Source: Methanoregula sp. (lineage in GTDB: Archaea > Halobacteriota > Methanomicrobia > Methanomicrobiales > Methanospirillaceae). From it: DNA of 7,524 bases. Made by a program: the position numbers and the translations under genes. Below the pieces are notes generated by a model. That model saw only the letters and a list, made by a program, of their open reading frames with translations. It was not told where the DNA came from and did no database searches. Location: assembly GCF_002835825.1 (NCBI RefSeq), contig NZ_PIZH01000072.1, positions 1-7,524 on the forward strand. The letters run 5' to 3'. Numbering within the stretch: the first letter of the stretch is position 1; each line of letters begins with the position of its first letter. Below, in pieces: positions 1 through 5,645 of the stretch.

Positions 1-606
1 GAGGCCAGGTATCCAGGAGGGAAGGAAAACGTGGAATGCGGCGAATGCCGGCGACGTGGTGGCGGCAGGAGGGGCAGGGGCTGGGGGGGGAGTCAGGGGG
101 GGAGGCGTGGTGAGGGCGGGCGTCGTGGACGACCAGGCAAGCGGCTGGCTGACAAGGATCTCGCTCCCCGGAATGATGTTGCCGGTGTTGTCGATCTCGA
201 CCAGATCAATGACGGTAACAGAACCGGTTGCTGCCGACGGGACAGTGCCGGATACAGTGACAGTAAACCGTACATCGTGGTTCACTGAATAGGAAAGTAC
301 CATGCCGTTGATGAACGCGGCGGTGCCCGATGCTGTCTGTTGTGCAGAATTGTGGCCATCGACCACCACCTGGATGTTCCATTTCGCGTTCTCCAGCTGC
401 GTTGTCATCTGGATCTCGTGGTCCCGGGGAAATGTCGTCCCGCTCGGGATGGTAAATGTTGCGACAACCTCCTGCGGGCCCCCGGGAGAAAGGGGAGGAT
501 TGGGAGTGAACGACTCGCTCGCAAGCAGGGGGCTCGCTGCAGCCGGGACAACAACAATGAGGAGCAGCAGGCACCCGCACAGAAACGGACGGAAGAGGGG
601 ATTCAT
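1..606 (-). CDS. Secreted beta-rich protein with Pro/Thr stalk (partial, runs off left edge)
   Basis: The minus-strand frame is open from ATG at 606 to base 1 (202 codons, no stop), so the C-terminus lies outside the window. A signal peptide is clear: basic N-terminus (MNPLFRPF), hydrophobic core CLLLLIVVVPAAA at about residues 12-24, and probable cleavage near residues 24-29. Residues 30-157 form a polar, valine- and threonine-rich region with alternating beta pattern (QEVVATFTIPSG, WNIQVVVDG, VRFTVTVSGTVP, GSVTVIDLVEIDNTG), suggesting an extracellular beta-sandwich. Residues 159-187 are a low-complexity Pro/Thr/Ala stalk, as in archaeal surface proteins anchored near the C-terminus. I recognise the style from Methanomicrobiales but know no function. 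No Shine-Dalgarno site precedes the ATG. The upstream 72-bp gap holds two GGTATACC palindromes. Runs of eight and seven G (83-90, 96-102) fall in the stalk-coding part and could hide a frameshift. Confidence 0.75.
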   Translation of the reverse strand, partial: MNPLFRPFLCGCLLLLIVVVPAAASPLLASESFTPNPPLSPGGPQEVVATFTIPSGTTFPRDHEIQMTTQLENAKWNIQVVVDGHNSAQQTASGTAAFINGMVLSYSVNHDVRFTVTVSGTVPSAATGSVTVIDLVEIDNTGNIIPGSEILVSQPLAWSSTTPALTTPPPLTPPPAPAPPAATTSPAFAAFHVFLPSWIPGL

Positions 607-632
607 GGTATACCGGAAAAGAGGGTATACCC
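607..632. promoter_or_regulatory. Paired GGTATACC palindromes upstream of the secreted protein
   Basis: Two copies of the 8-bp palindrome GGTATACC lie at 607-614 and 624-631, separated by 9 bp. The first abuts the start codon at 606 of the minus-strand secreted protein. They could be an operator, or the distal copy could act as a TATA-like element. However, it ends only about 18 nt from the ATG, too close for a standard leaderless archaeal promoter. The copies are seen directly; any function is inference. Confidence 0.3.
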
Positions 633-678
633 GGCTCGTGATAGCCATGTCGGTTTGGTGCAGACGCGATGACCCGGG

Positions 679-1584
679 TCAGCGGCCCTGGATGCCACAG
701 ATGAACGATCCGGCATGGTCGACTGCCTCCTGGCCCTCGGGAAGCTGGCCGGCGAAGACCTGCCAGCAGTGATACATCCCCTCCCAGATCTCCACCTGGA
801 CCGGTGAACCTGCCCACCGTGCTTTCTCGACGAACGTCCCGATATCGGAAAGGAGGAGTTCATACGTGCCAACCTGGATATAAAGGCGGGGGAGGTTTTT
901 CAGCGCGCCGCGGACGGGTGAGGCAAGGGCAACCGATGCGTTGCGACCGGAGAGATAGGCGGTCCGGATCGCGTGGAGGCGGTCGGCCGTTATCGCGTCC
1001 CGCTGCGCGTTTTTCGTCACGGACTCCCCCGCAAACTGCATATCGGTGATCGGAGACATGCAGACCGCGGCGGGGGGAAGGGTATACCCCTGTTCCTTCA
1101 TCGAGAGGAGCGAGGCAAGGACGATGTTTCCTCCTGCCGATATCCCCAGCGGGACGATGCGGTGGGGCGGGTAACCCTTTGCCTGGAGGAAGCGGTATGC
1201 GGCGATCGCATCCTCGACCGGCGCAGGAAAGGAGTGCTCGGGGGCGAGCCGGTAGTCAACGGAAAAGACACGGGCCCGGGCGGCGCGGGAGAGCCGGATG
1301 CAGAGGCCCAGGTGGTCGGCCGTTGATCCCATCGTGAACATCCCGCCATGGAAGAAGAGAATTACATAGTCCGGCTCGGCCTCGGGAACCGAGATCCAGT
1401 ACCCGGAGAGGTTGTCCCGGATTGCGACCTGTTCGACAGTATGGGCTCCCTCACTGATGATCTCTTCCTGCATCTCGCGGTAAAATTCCGAGTAGTGCTT
1501 CCGCGCGGCAACAAGGGGCTTGTCCGGGCCAGGCGCATGAGACCGGATGATCGAGAGAAGTTCTGCCGGGGACTCGCGGATCAT
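679..1584 (-). CDS. Alpha/beta hydrolase, hormone-sensitive lipase (GDSAG-type) family esterase
   Basis: This 301-aa protein has the full architecture of the bacterial/archaeal hormone-sensitive-lipase esterases. The oxyanion-hole motif is FFHGGMF with HGG at residues 79-81, followed by the family signature YRLAPEHSFPAP at 111-122. The nucleophile elbow is GISAGG at 147-152, with Ser149. The acid region is VGTYELLLSD at 238-247, where Glu242 occupies the usual Asp position, and the catalytic His is in GMYHCWQ (His272). Length is normal for the family, which hydrolyses short-chain carboxylic esters. There is no signal peptide, so it should act in the cytoplasm. The chosen ATG has no Shine-Dalgarno site but has a TATA-like box 27 nt upstream, consistent with a leaderless transcript. 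It is divergent from an MFS transporter, hinting at a shared substrate; the actual ester is unknown. Confidence 0.9.
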   Translation of the reverse strand: MIRESPAELLSIIRSHAPGPDKPLVAARKHYSEFYREMQEEIISEGAHTVEQVAIRDNLSGYWISVPEAEPDYVILFFHGGMFTMGSTADHLGLCIRLSRAARARVFSVDYRLAPEHSFPAPVEDAIAAYRFLQAKGYPPHRIVPLGISAGGNIVLASLLSMKEQGYTLPPAAVCMSPITDMQFAGESVTKNAQRDAITADRLHAIRTAYLSGRNASVALASPVRGALKNLPRLYIQVGTYELLLSDIGTFVEKARWAGSPVQVEIWEGMYHCWQVFAGQLPEGQEAVDHAGSFICGIQGR

Positions 1585-1610
1585 TGTGTTCTGTGTTAGA
1601 GAGGCCGGGT

Positions 1611-1618
1611 AATAAAGG
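1611..1618 (-). promoter_or_regulatory. TATA box for the esterase gene
   Basis: On the minus strand this reads CCTTTATT. Its 3' end is 27 nt from the esterase ATG at 1584, which puts the expected archaeal transcription start (about 25 nt downstream) at or next to the start codon. The identical octamer occurs at nearly the same distance before the lipoprotein gene starting at 4316, which strengthens the call. Confidence 0.5.
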
Positions 1619-1705
1619 ATGAGGGTATGACTGGCAGTTCCGGGCGCAGTACGGCGCGGGGATGCAAAACCGAACGCATATCAGGCACCGTGCAGACCTT
1701 CATTG

Positions 1706-2992
1706 ATGCTGCATGGCATGAGCCTTGAAGAGAGAACGGTCAGGAAGGTAACCCGCCGGCTGCTCCCGTTTCTCTTTATCCTCTATGTCATCGCGTTTCT
1801 CGACCGGGTCAACTTCGGGTATGCTGCACTCGAAATGAACAGTGCCCTTGGGCTCTCCGCCGAGATCTTCGGGTTCCTCTCGGGCATCTTCTTCATCGGG
1901 TACCTGCTCTTCGAGGTTCCAAGCAACATGATCCTCCAGAAGATCGGGGCCCGGATCTGGATCAGCCGGATCATCATCAGCTGGGGGATTGTCGTTATAA
2001 CAACCGCGGCAGCTTCGGATGCCCTGCAGCTGGCCGCCCTCCGCTTCATCCTCGGGGTCGCCGAGGCGGGGTTCTTTCCCGGCATCATCCTCTACATCAC
2101 CTGCTGGTTCAGGAGAAAAGACCTGGCCAGCGCCGTTGCCCTCTTCATGACCGCACTCGCTGTCTCGAATATCATCGGCGCCCCGGTCTCGACATGGATC
2201 CTCGACAATATCAGCTGGTTTGGGATCGCGGGGTGGCGGTGGCTCTTCATCATCGAAGGACTCCCGGCTATCGTACTTGGGATTGTGACATACTTCTACC
2301 TGACCGACAAACCAAAGGATGCCGCATGGCTGGAGCCGGAAGAGCGGCGATGGCTTTCAGCGGTGATCGCACGGGACAATGCAGAAGCAGCGGATTCACT
2401 GGCGGACTTCTGGTCCGTGATCCGGGACACGAGGGTCTGGCACCTTGCAACGATCTATTGTACCGTGATCATCGGGTTGTACGGCCTCGGCTTCTGGATG
2501 CCACAGATCATCCATGCTATGAACCCTGCATTCACCAATTTTGAGATTGGCCTTGTCATGATCATCCCCTATTTTGTGGCACTCTGTGCAATGGTTGCCT
2601 GGGGCCGGCATTCGGACCGGACCGGAGAACGAAAATGGCACGCGTCACTTCCCCCCATTGCCGGGGGGATTGCACTCGCCGCGGCCGGCCTTCTTCCCAT
2701 CCCCATCCTCGCGTTCATCCTGATCATCATCGCAACCGTTGGCATCTATTGCGAGTTCGGCCCCTTCTGGACCCTTCCTGCGGTCTTCCTTACGGAGGCA
2801 TCGGCAGCTGTCGGGATAGCGGTGATCAATTCGATCGGGAACCTCGGGGGATTCATCGGCCCGTCCCTTGTCGGCTCCCTTACCAGGGCAACGGGATCAA
2901 CGGATGCAGGCCTTGTCGCAATCGGCGTCTGCCTCATCCTCTGCGGGTTGCTCACGCTCGCGGTCCGCAACAGGAGCAGGATACCATCATAA
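1706..2992 (+). CDS. MFS transporter, anion:cation symporter (ACS) family
   Basis: This 428-aa protein has about twelve hydrophobic segments in two halves split by a hydrophilic loop at roughly residues 200-245. ACS-type signatures are visible. The first helix contains PFLFILYVIAFLDRVNFGYAAL (LDRVN at 32-36). VPSNMILQKIGAR (71-83) is the loop 2-3 motif A region, GWRWLFIIEGLPA (177-188) is very typical, DKPKDAAWLEPEER (201-214) starts the central loop, and HSDRTGERKWH (302-312) is the second-half motif. Relatives in bacteria import organic anions such as tartrate, phthalate, sugar acids or hydroxyphenylacetate with protons. The substrate cannot be read here. Start choice is uncertain: TTG 1703, ATG 1706 and ATG 1718 are all in frame without a Shine-Dalgarno site, and 1718 (MSLEERTVRKV) matches family N-termini best. 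ACS transporters are uncommon in methanogens, so transfer from bacteria is plausible. It is divergent from the esterase. Confidence 0.9.
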   Translation: MLHGMSLEERTVRKVTRRLLPFLFILYVIAFLDRVNFGYAALEMNSALGLSAEIFGFLSGIFFIGYLLFEVPSNMILQKIGARIWISRIIISWGIVVITTAAASDALQLAALRFILGVAEAGFFPGIILYITCWFRRKDLASAVALFMTALAVSNIIGAPVSTWILDNISWFGIAGWRWLFIIEGLPAIVLGIVTYFYLTDKPKDAAWLEPEERRWLSAVIARDNAEAADSLADFWSVIRDTRVWHLATIYCTVIIGLYGLGFWMPQIIHAMNPAFTNFEIGLVMIIPYFVALCAMVAWGRHSDRTGERKWHASLPPIAGGIALAAAGLLPIPILAFILIIIATVGIYCEFGPFWTLPAVFLTEASAAVGIAVINSIGNLGGFIGPSLVGSLTRATGSTDAGLVAIGVCLILCGLLTLAVRNRSRIPS

Positions 2993-3040
2993 GAGCGAAA
3001 ATTTTCCATGAGAACATCATTCCGGGCGTTCTTTCATTAG

Positions 3041-3067
3041 ATTTAAAAAAGAGTAAGCTAATATACC
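3041..3067 (+). promoter_or_regulatory. Probable promoter of the plus-strand lipoprotein
   Basis: The gap after the MFS gene contains two AT-rich TATA-like stretches, ATTTAAAAAA at 3041-3050 and TAATATACC at 3059-3067, in otherwise GC-rich DNA. Either would place transcription start at about 3075-3095 and give a leader of 50-70 nt, compatible with the strong Shine-Dalgarno site found before the start codon. Which box is used cannot be decided from sequence. Confidence 0.4.
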
Positions 3068-3134
3068 GCAATAATCATTTCACGATAAGCCCGGCTACCA
3101 TTCCACAGGATCCCGGCCGTGATCTGAGCAGTAC

Positions 3135-3140
3135 GGAGGT
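3135..3140 (+). promoter_or_regulatory. Shine-Dalgarno site GGAGGT
   Basis: GGAGGT lies 6 nt before ATG 3147 and fixes that start. It contrasts with several other genes in the window that lack such a site and appear leaderless. Confidence 0.7.
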
Positions 3141-3146
3141 ATCATC

Positions 3147-3728
3147 ATGACGTTTTCCAAAATGGGCATCATCGCCATTATCCTCGTTGCGATCGCAGTC
3201 GCCGCTGCCGGGTGCAGCGGGAACAGCCAGCCTGCACAGCCCGGCGCCGGCGCGGCTTCAGCGGGTGGAAGCTCTCCTGCAACCGGAGGTTCCGGTGCAG
3301 GTGCCGCAACCGGAACAGATCTCCTTGGCGGGGTGAACTATGAATGGGTAGAATACAAGATCACCAGCAATGCCGGGGGAGAGAAAGTCTCCATGTTCTT
3401 CAAATACAACCAGAAGACCGGTAAATGCACGATGCGGATAGACGGTATGGAGGACCAGACGGACATGCTCTCCAACCTGGACTGCAGCTCATCAGGCAGC
3501 ACCGGTTCTGCATCCAATCCCAATGATATCGGGTCCGATGTCAGACTTGCGAAGGTTTCCACCGAAACGGTTACCGTCCCGGCAGGCACCTTCGTTGCTG
3601 ACAAGTATATGGCGAGTTCCAATGGCGTTACGGCATACTACTGGATCGCATCCGGCAAACCTCTCATAAAGATGGATGGGGGCAGTGCTGAAGGGACCGT
3701 GACAACCGAGCTGGCCGGCTGGGGATAA
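3147..3728 (+). CDS. Surface lipoprotein with Gly/Ala linker
   Basis: This 193-aa protein starts with a hydrophobic signal sequence (residues 7-22) ending in the lipobox AAGC with Cys23 as the lipidation site. It should be lipid-anchored on the outer face of the cytoplasmic membrane. Residues 24-58 are a Gly/Ala/Ser/Pro-rich linker. The rest is a compact domain with a beta pattern (YEWVEYKIT, EKVSMFFKYNQK, CTMRIDGM) and two cysteines, Cys94 and Cys113, that could form a disulfide. It ends with ETVTVPAGTFVADKY (140-154) and WIASGKPLIKMDG (166-178), a pattern seen in lipoproteins of methanogens where a PAGTF strand is followed by a property-reporting strand. I do not recognise a specific function; ligand or ion binding is only a guess. 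It converges on a minus-strand lipoprotein gene. Confidence 0.85.
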   Translation: MTFSKMGIIAIILVAIAVAAAGCSGNSQPAQPGAGAASAGGSSPATGGSGAGAATGTDLLGGVNYEWVEYKITSNAGGEKVSMFFKYNQKTGKCTMRIDGMEDQTDMLSNLDCSSSGSTGSASNPNDIGSDVRLAKVSTETVTVPAGTFVADKYMASSNGVTAYYWIASGKPLIKMDGGSAEGTVTTELAGWG

Positions 3729-3743
3729 TCTCCCGCCAGCCCA

Positions 3744-3762
3744 TTCCTTTTCTGTATTTTTC
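3744..3762 (+). terminator. T-rich terminator after the plus-strand lipoprotein
   Basis: A T-rich stretch (CCTTTTCTGTATTTTTCG, within 3744-3763) begins about 15 nt past the stop codon. Archaeal RNA polymerase terminates on such U-rich runs without needing a hairpin. The tract is interrupted, so strength is uncertain. Confidence 0.4.
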
Positions 3763-3879
3763 GTCATGAATTCGCAGGGAAAGGTGCATTCCTGCCTGCA
3801 CAATACGAGCGGTGCAAAGGACAATGGTCCGACGGGGCCCGGTCCAAAACCGGATCTACGGGTCTGACAAGACCGGATC

Positions 3880-3885
3880 AAAAAA
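3880..3885 (-). terminator. T6 tract terminator after the minus-strand lipoprotein
   Basis: Six A on the plus strand (TTTTTT in the minus-strand transcript) lie about 15 nt beyond the stop codon at 3900. The position, in the 171-bp convergent gap between two lipoprotein genes, fits an archaeal poly-U terminator. The remainder of that gap (3763-3879) holds nothing I can identify as a gene. Confidence 0.4.
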
Positions 3886-3899
3886 GGAGATTCTTCCCT

Positions 3900-4316
3900 T
3901 CAGAAGTAATACAACAGGACGGTCTGCTGGTACCCGTTCTCCCATGTCCCGATAATATTGGCCGTTACCGGGGTAGCAAGCCCCTGGTAGGTGAAGAGAA
4001 TCTGCTCCCCGGGCGAGGGTGTCAGGACCGTGCGCTCGAAATCGTCGAGGTCCTGGTTGTCGATCCGGACCTTCAGGGCAACAAGGCCGCCGGCATCAGG
4101 GCCTCCCGTGTAGGTGATATTCACGGTTTTTGATGTCTTGGACACGTCAAACGTCAGGTGTTTTTCAGCTATGGCAGTGGTCATCGCCGGAACAGGGGTA
4201 GCCGCGGGTGGCAACGGTGTTGTGGCGGGTGGAGTCTGGGGTGCCGGCTGGATGCAGCCGCTGGCAACCACGAGAAGCAGGACAATAAAAAGACAGGTAC
4301 AGAATGCACGTCTCAT
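3900..4316 (-). CDS. Lipoprotein with Pro/Thr stalk and pilin-like (DUF1628-like) C-terminal domain
   Basis: The 138-aa product starts at ATG 4316. A longer reading to 4391 is open but would put 25 non-family residues before the signal peptide. The N-terminus MRRAF, a hydrophobic stretch and the lipobox ASGC (Cys21) mark a lipoprotein. Residues 22-48 are a Pro/Thr/Ala stalk. The C-terminal domain has VNITYTGGPDAGGLVALKV (65-83), very like the GGPDAGS strand turn found in archaeal type IV pilin-like DUF1628 proteins, followed by LTPSPGEQILFTY and a final beta strand QQTVLLYYF. The role is probably extracellular and structural or binding; no enzyme motif is visible. No Shine-Dalgarno site is present, but a TATA box sits 26 nt upstream of the ATG, so it is likely transcribed on its own as a leaderless mRNA despite lying 46 bp behind the reductase gene. 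Confidence 0.8.
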   Translation of the reverse strand: MRRAFCTCLFIVLLLVVASGCIQPAPQTPPATTPLPPAATPVPAMTTAIAEKHLTFDVSKTSKTVNITYTGGPDAGGLVALKVRIDNQDLDDFERTVLTPSPGEQILFTYQGLATPVTANIIGTWENGYQQTVLLYYF

Positions 4317-4341
4317 GAATGGATGGTGGGGTATGATGGGA

Positions 4342-4349
4342 AATAAAGG
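4342..4349 (-). promoter_or_regulatory. TATA box for the minus-strand lipoprotein
   Basis: On the minus strand this reads CCTTTATT, the same octamer as the esterase promoter. It ends 26 nt before ATG 4316, placing the transcription start at the start codon. It lies inside the 46-bp gap to the upstream reductase gene, suggesting separate transcription, and supports the short start over the longer open frame. Confidence 0.5.
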
Positions 4350-4362
4350 TTGGGAGGTGATT

Positions 4363-5064
4363 TCACCGGGCCGGAGCCGGTTTTGTGCCACGTATGGTAT
4401 ACCGCGACCATACCATCCCCTCTTTCAAAACTTCTGTGCTTGTATGGATAAGGGGCACCTGGAGCCCCGTGATGCCTGCCTGATCCGGATCGCAGAGAGT
4501 GGGGGATGATTTCCCCCCTGCGATGATGGGATGGATGAGGACGCTCACCTCGTCCACGAGTCCATCGTGAAGGAGGACGCTGTTGAGTGTCCCGCCACTG
4601 TCCACCCGGACGGTCTTTGTTGCATAGTCACGGTTCAGCGCCTCAAGCGCCTCCCGCATGTCGATACGTTCGCCCCCGGTAACGATTGTCCCGATATGGC
4701 GCTCGTTCAGGTACTCCAGGTATTCTTTGGGAGTTGCGCGGGAGCAAAGCGCGAGGACGTCCCGCATATACGGCCATTTCCGGATCGCGTCCCAGCAGCG
4801 AACCTGCCCGCGGCTGTCGGCAATGACGAGCAGCGGGCGCGGGTCCGGCTGCCCTGCAGGTGGCACAAACATCTCCTCGTGCTCAGGCGGGACTTCAAGC
4901 GCCGGGTTGTCACGGACTGCCGCAAGGACCGTCCCGCTCCCGAACAGGATTGCGTCCGGGTTCCACTGTGCGGCAAGGGAGTAGTAGAGTTCAAGGTCAG
5001 CGGGAAAGTTTGTGATGCGGCCGTCAAGGCTCATCGCCGTATGAATAATAACCCGGGGTTTCAT
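4363..5064 (-). CDS. RibD C-terminal domain (dihydrofolate-reductase-fold) NAD(P)H reductase
   Basis: This 233-aa protein covers one RibD_C/DHFR-fold domain without the deaminase domain of bacterial RibD. Visible signatures are VIIHTAMSLDGRI with MSLDG at 11-15, DAILFGSGTVLA with GSGT at 42-45 (nucleotide-binding loop), DSGGTLNSVLL with GGTLN at 157-161, and GLVDEVSVLIHPIIAGG at 168-184. These line up with archaeal 2,5-diamino-6-ribosylamino-pyrimidinone 5'-phosphate reductase (riboflavin/F420 precursor pathway). The central part (PPEHEEMFVPPAGQPDP) is unlike that enzyme as I remember it, so it may be a paralogue with another substrate. No other riboflavin genes are nearby. ATG 5064 is chosen because the family begins just before the VIIHTAMSLDG strand and an AGGA lies about 7 nt upstream. 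ATG 5085 (MRIQELSMKPRV) is the main alternative. Confidence 0.85.
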   Translation of the reverse strand: MKPRVIIHTAMSLDGRITNFPADLELYYSLAAQWNPDAILFGSGTVLAAVRDNPALEVPPEHEEMFVPPAGQPDPRPLLVIADSRGQVRCWDAIRKWPYMRDVLALCSRATPKEYLEYLNERHIGTIVTGGERIDMREALEALNRDYATKTVRVDSGGTLNSVLLHDGLVDEVSVLIHPIIAGGKSSPTLCDPDQAGITGLQVPLIHTSTEVLKEGMVWSRYTIRGTKPAPAR

Positions 5065-5164
5065 GGATAATTCCTGAATACGCATTGGACAGGCAGAAGA
5101 TAAGGTGGTGCCTGAGGGGAGTGAAAGTGAAGTATCGCTGCCTGCCCCGCGACCATCCCGCAAC
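5065..5164. other. Intergenic region between divergent reductase and HTH regulator genes
   Basis: The non-coding gap between the divergent starts at 5064 and 5196 is 131 bp. Its right end carries the regulator's TATA box and operator palindrome, listed separately. On the minus strand CCTTATCT (5105-5098) is a weak TATA candidate for the reductase, about 34 nt from its start. Nothing else convincing is seen. Confidence 0.35.
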
Positions 5165-5172
5165 ATATATAT
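5165..5172 (+). promoter_or_regulatory. TATA box of the HTH regulator operon
   Basis: ATATATAT stands out in GC-rich surroundings. Its 3' end is 24 nt before ATG 5196, which places transcription start at or within a few bases of the start codon and implies a leaderless or nearly leaderless mRNA. No Shine-Dalgarno site intervenes. Confidence 0.6.
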
Positions 5173-5173
5173 T

Positions 5174-5193
5174 GTCAACATTCGAATGTTGAC
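5174..5193. promoter_or_regulatory. Perfect 20-bp palindromic operator
   Basis: GTCAACATTCGAATGTTGAC is a perfect inverted repeat (10-bp arms, no spacer). It fills the space between the TATA box and the start codon of the HTH regulator and ends 2 nt before the ATG. A dimeric protein bound here would block TBP/TFB or polymerase access, so negative autoregulation by the adjacent HTH protein is the simplest reading. The palindrome is seen directly; the bound protein is inference. Confidence 0.7.
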
Positions 5194-5195
5194 GC

Positions 5196-5645
5196 ATGTT
5201 CCTTGCAACGGACGACCGCCAGTTCGGGTTCTGGGCACTGCGCCGGAGCGGGGAGTCCAATATCGGGATTGCCCACCGGTTTGGCATCTCCCGCCAGGCC
5301 GTATCGCGGGCCCTCCACCTCATGGACGAGAAGATCGAGAGCACCCTCCGCGGGATGGCAGATGCAAACCAGATCTCCATTGAGAAGATCCATGCCGGGC
5401 GGGGGATCCTCATTGGGAGGTCGATCCCGTTCCAGACCGCGGCCATCATTTTTGTGTCGGAAAAACACGGGGTGCAGGTCTGGTACGAGCATGACGGTGA
5501 CTGCGGGGCATGCCAGCGGTATACCGAGTGCATTGAGTTGCTCTGGGACTATGCCACCGAGCTCGGGGTCAGGATCGAGAAAACCGCCGACCCGACAAAG
5601 ATGGCGGAAGAATTATTCAGGAATGTAAAGGCGCTGATGAAATGA
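5196..5645 (+). CDS. Small HTH transcriptional regulator with CxxC-x5-C cluster
   Basis: This 149-aa protein has a helix-turn-helix at about residues 16-44 (SGESNIGIAHRFGISRQAVSRALHLMDEKIE), resembling sigma-70 region 4 or MarR-like HTHs. Residues 48-75 look like a linking helix. The C-terminal half contains a beta segment (FQTAAIIFVSEKHGVQVWYEH, 79-99) and then DGDCGACQRYTEC, giving Cys103, Cys106 and Cys112, a possible zinc, iron-sulfur or redox site. A final helix region ends in PTKMAEELF. I recall close relatives in Methanomicrobiales but no characterised function. The start at ATG 5196 fits the TATA spacing and the family-like MFLATDDRQFGFWALRR opening. Its stop overlaps the next gene by ATGA, so the two are probably translationally coupled. 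The palindrome in its promoter suggests autoregulation. Confidence 0.85.
   Translation: MFLATDDRQFGFWALRRSGESNIGIAHRFGISRQAVSRALHLMDEKIESTLRGMADANQISIEKIHAGRGILIGRSIPFQTAAIIFVSEKHGVQVWYEHDGDCGACQRYTECIELLWDYATELGVRIEKTADPTKMAEELFRNVKALMK

Noticed and set aside
206..817. 203-aa minus-strand open frame
   Set aside because: It overlaps the secreted-protein frame and the end of the esterase out of frame, has Pro/Arg/Gly-rich, low-sense composition, and no domain. It is a shadow of high-GC coding sequence.
688..2508. 15-bp direct repeat CTGGATGCCACAGAT at 688-702 and 2494-2508
   Set aside because: Both copies are inside coding sequences read in different frames and strands, with no flanking similarity; probably chance plus codon bias.
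2997..3006. GAAAATTTTC palindrome just after the MFS stop
   Set aside because: Too short and with only four T; not convincing as a terminator or operator.
2635..3150. 171-aa plus-strand frame overlapping the MFS C-terminus
   Set aside because: It is the +1 shadow of the transporter gene, rich in Arg/Pro/His, running into the intergenic region without a recognisable domain.
3861..3874. Hairpin GGTCT-GACA-AGACC in the convergent gap
   Set aside because: The stem is only 5 bp, and for the minus-strand transcript the T-tract precedes rather than follows it, so it does not form a classic terminator.
4394..4416. Inverted repeat TGGTAT ... ATACCA
   Set aside because: It lies inside the reductase coding region near the C-terminus, far from any promoter; the arms are short and explained by coding content.
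5090..5144. CAGGCAG ... CTGCCTG inverted repeat between reductase and regulator
   Set aside because: Only 7 bp arms with a loop of about 41 bp; expected by chance in GC-rich DNA.
5024..5533. 169-aa minus-strand frame across the regulator and its promoter
   Set aside because: It lies antisense to the HTH gene and across its TATA box and operator; the composition is not protein-like.
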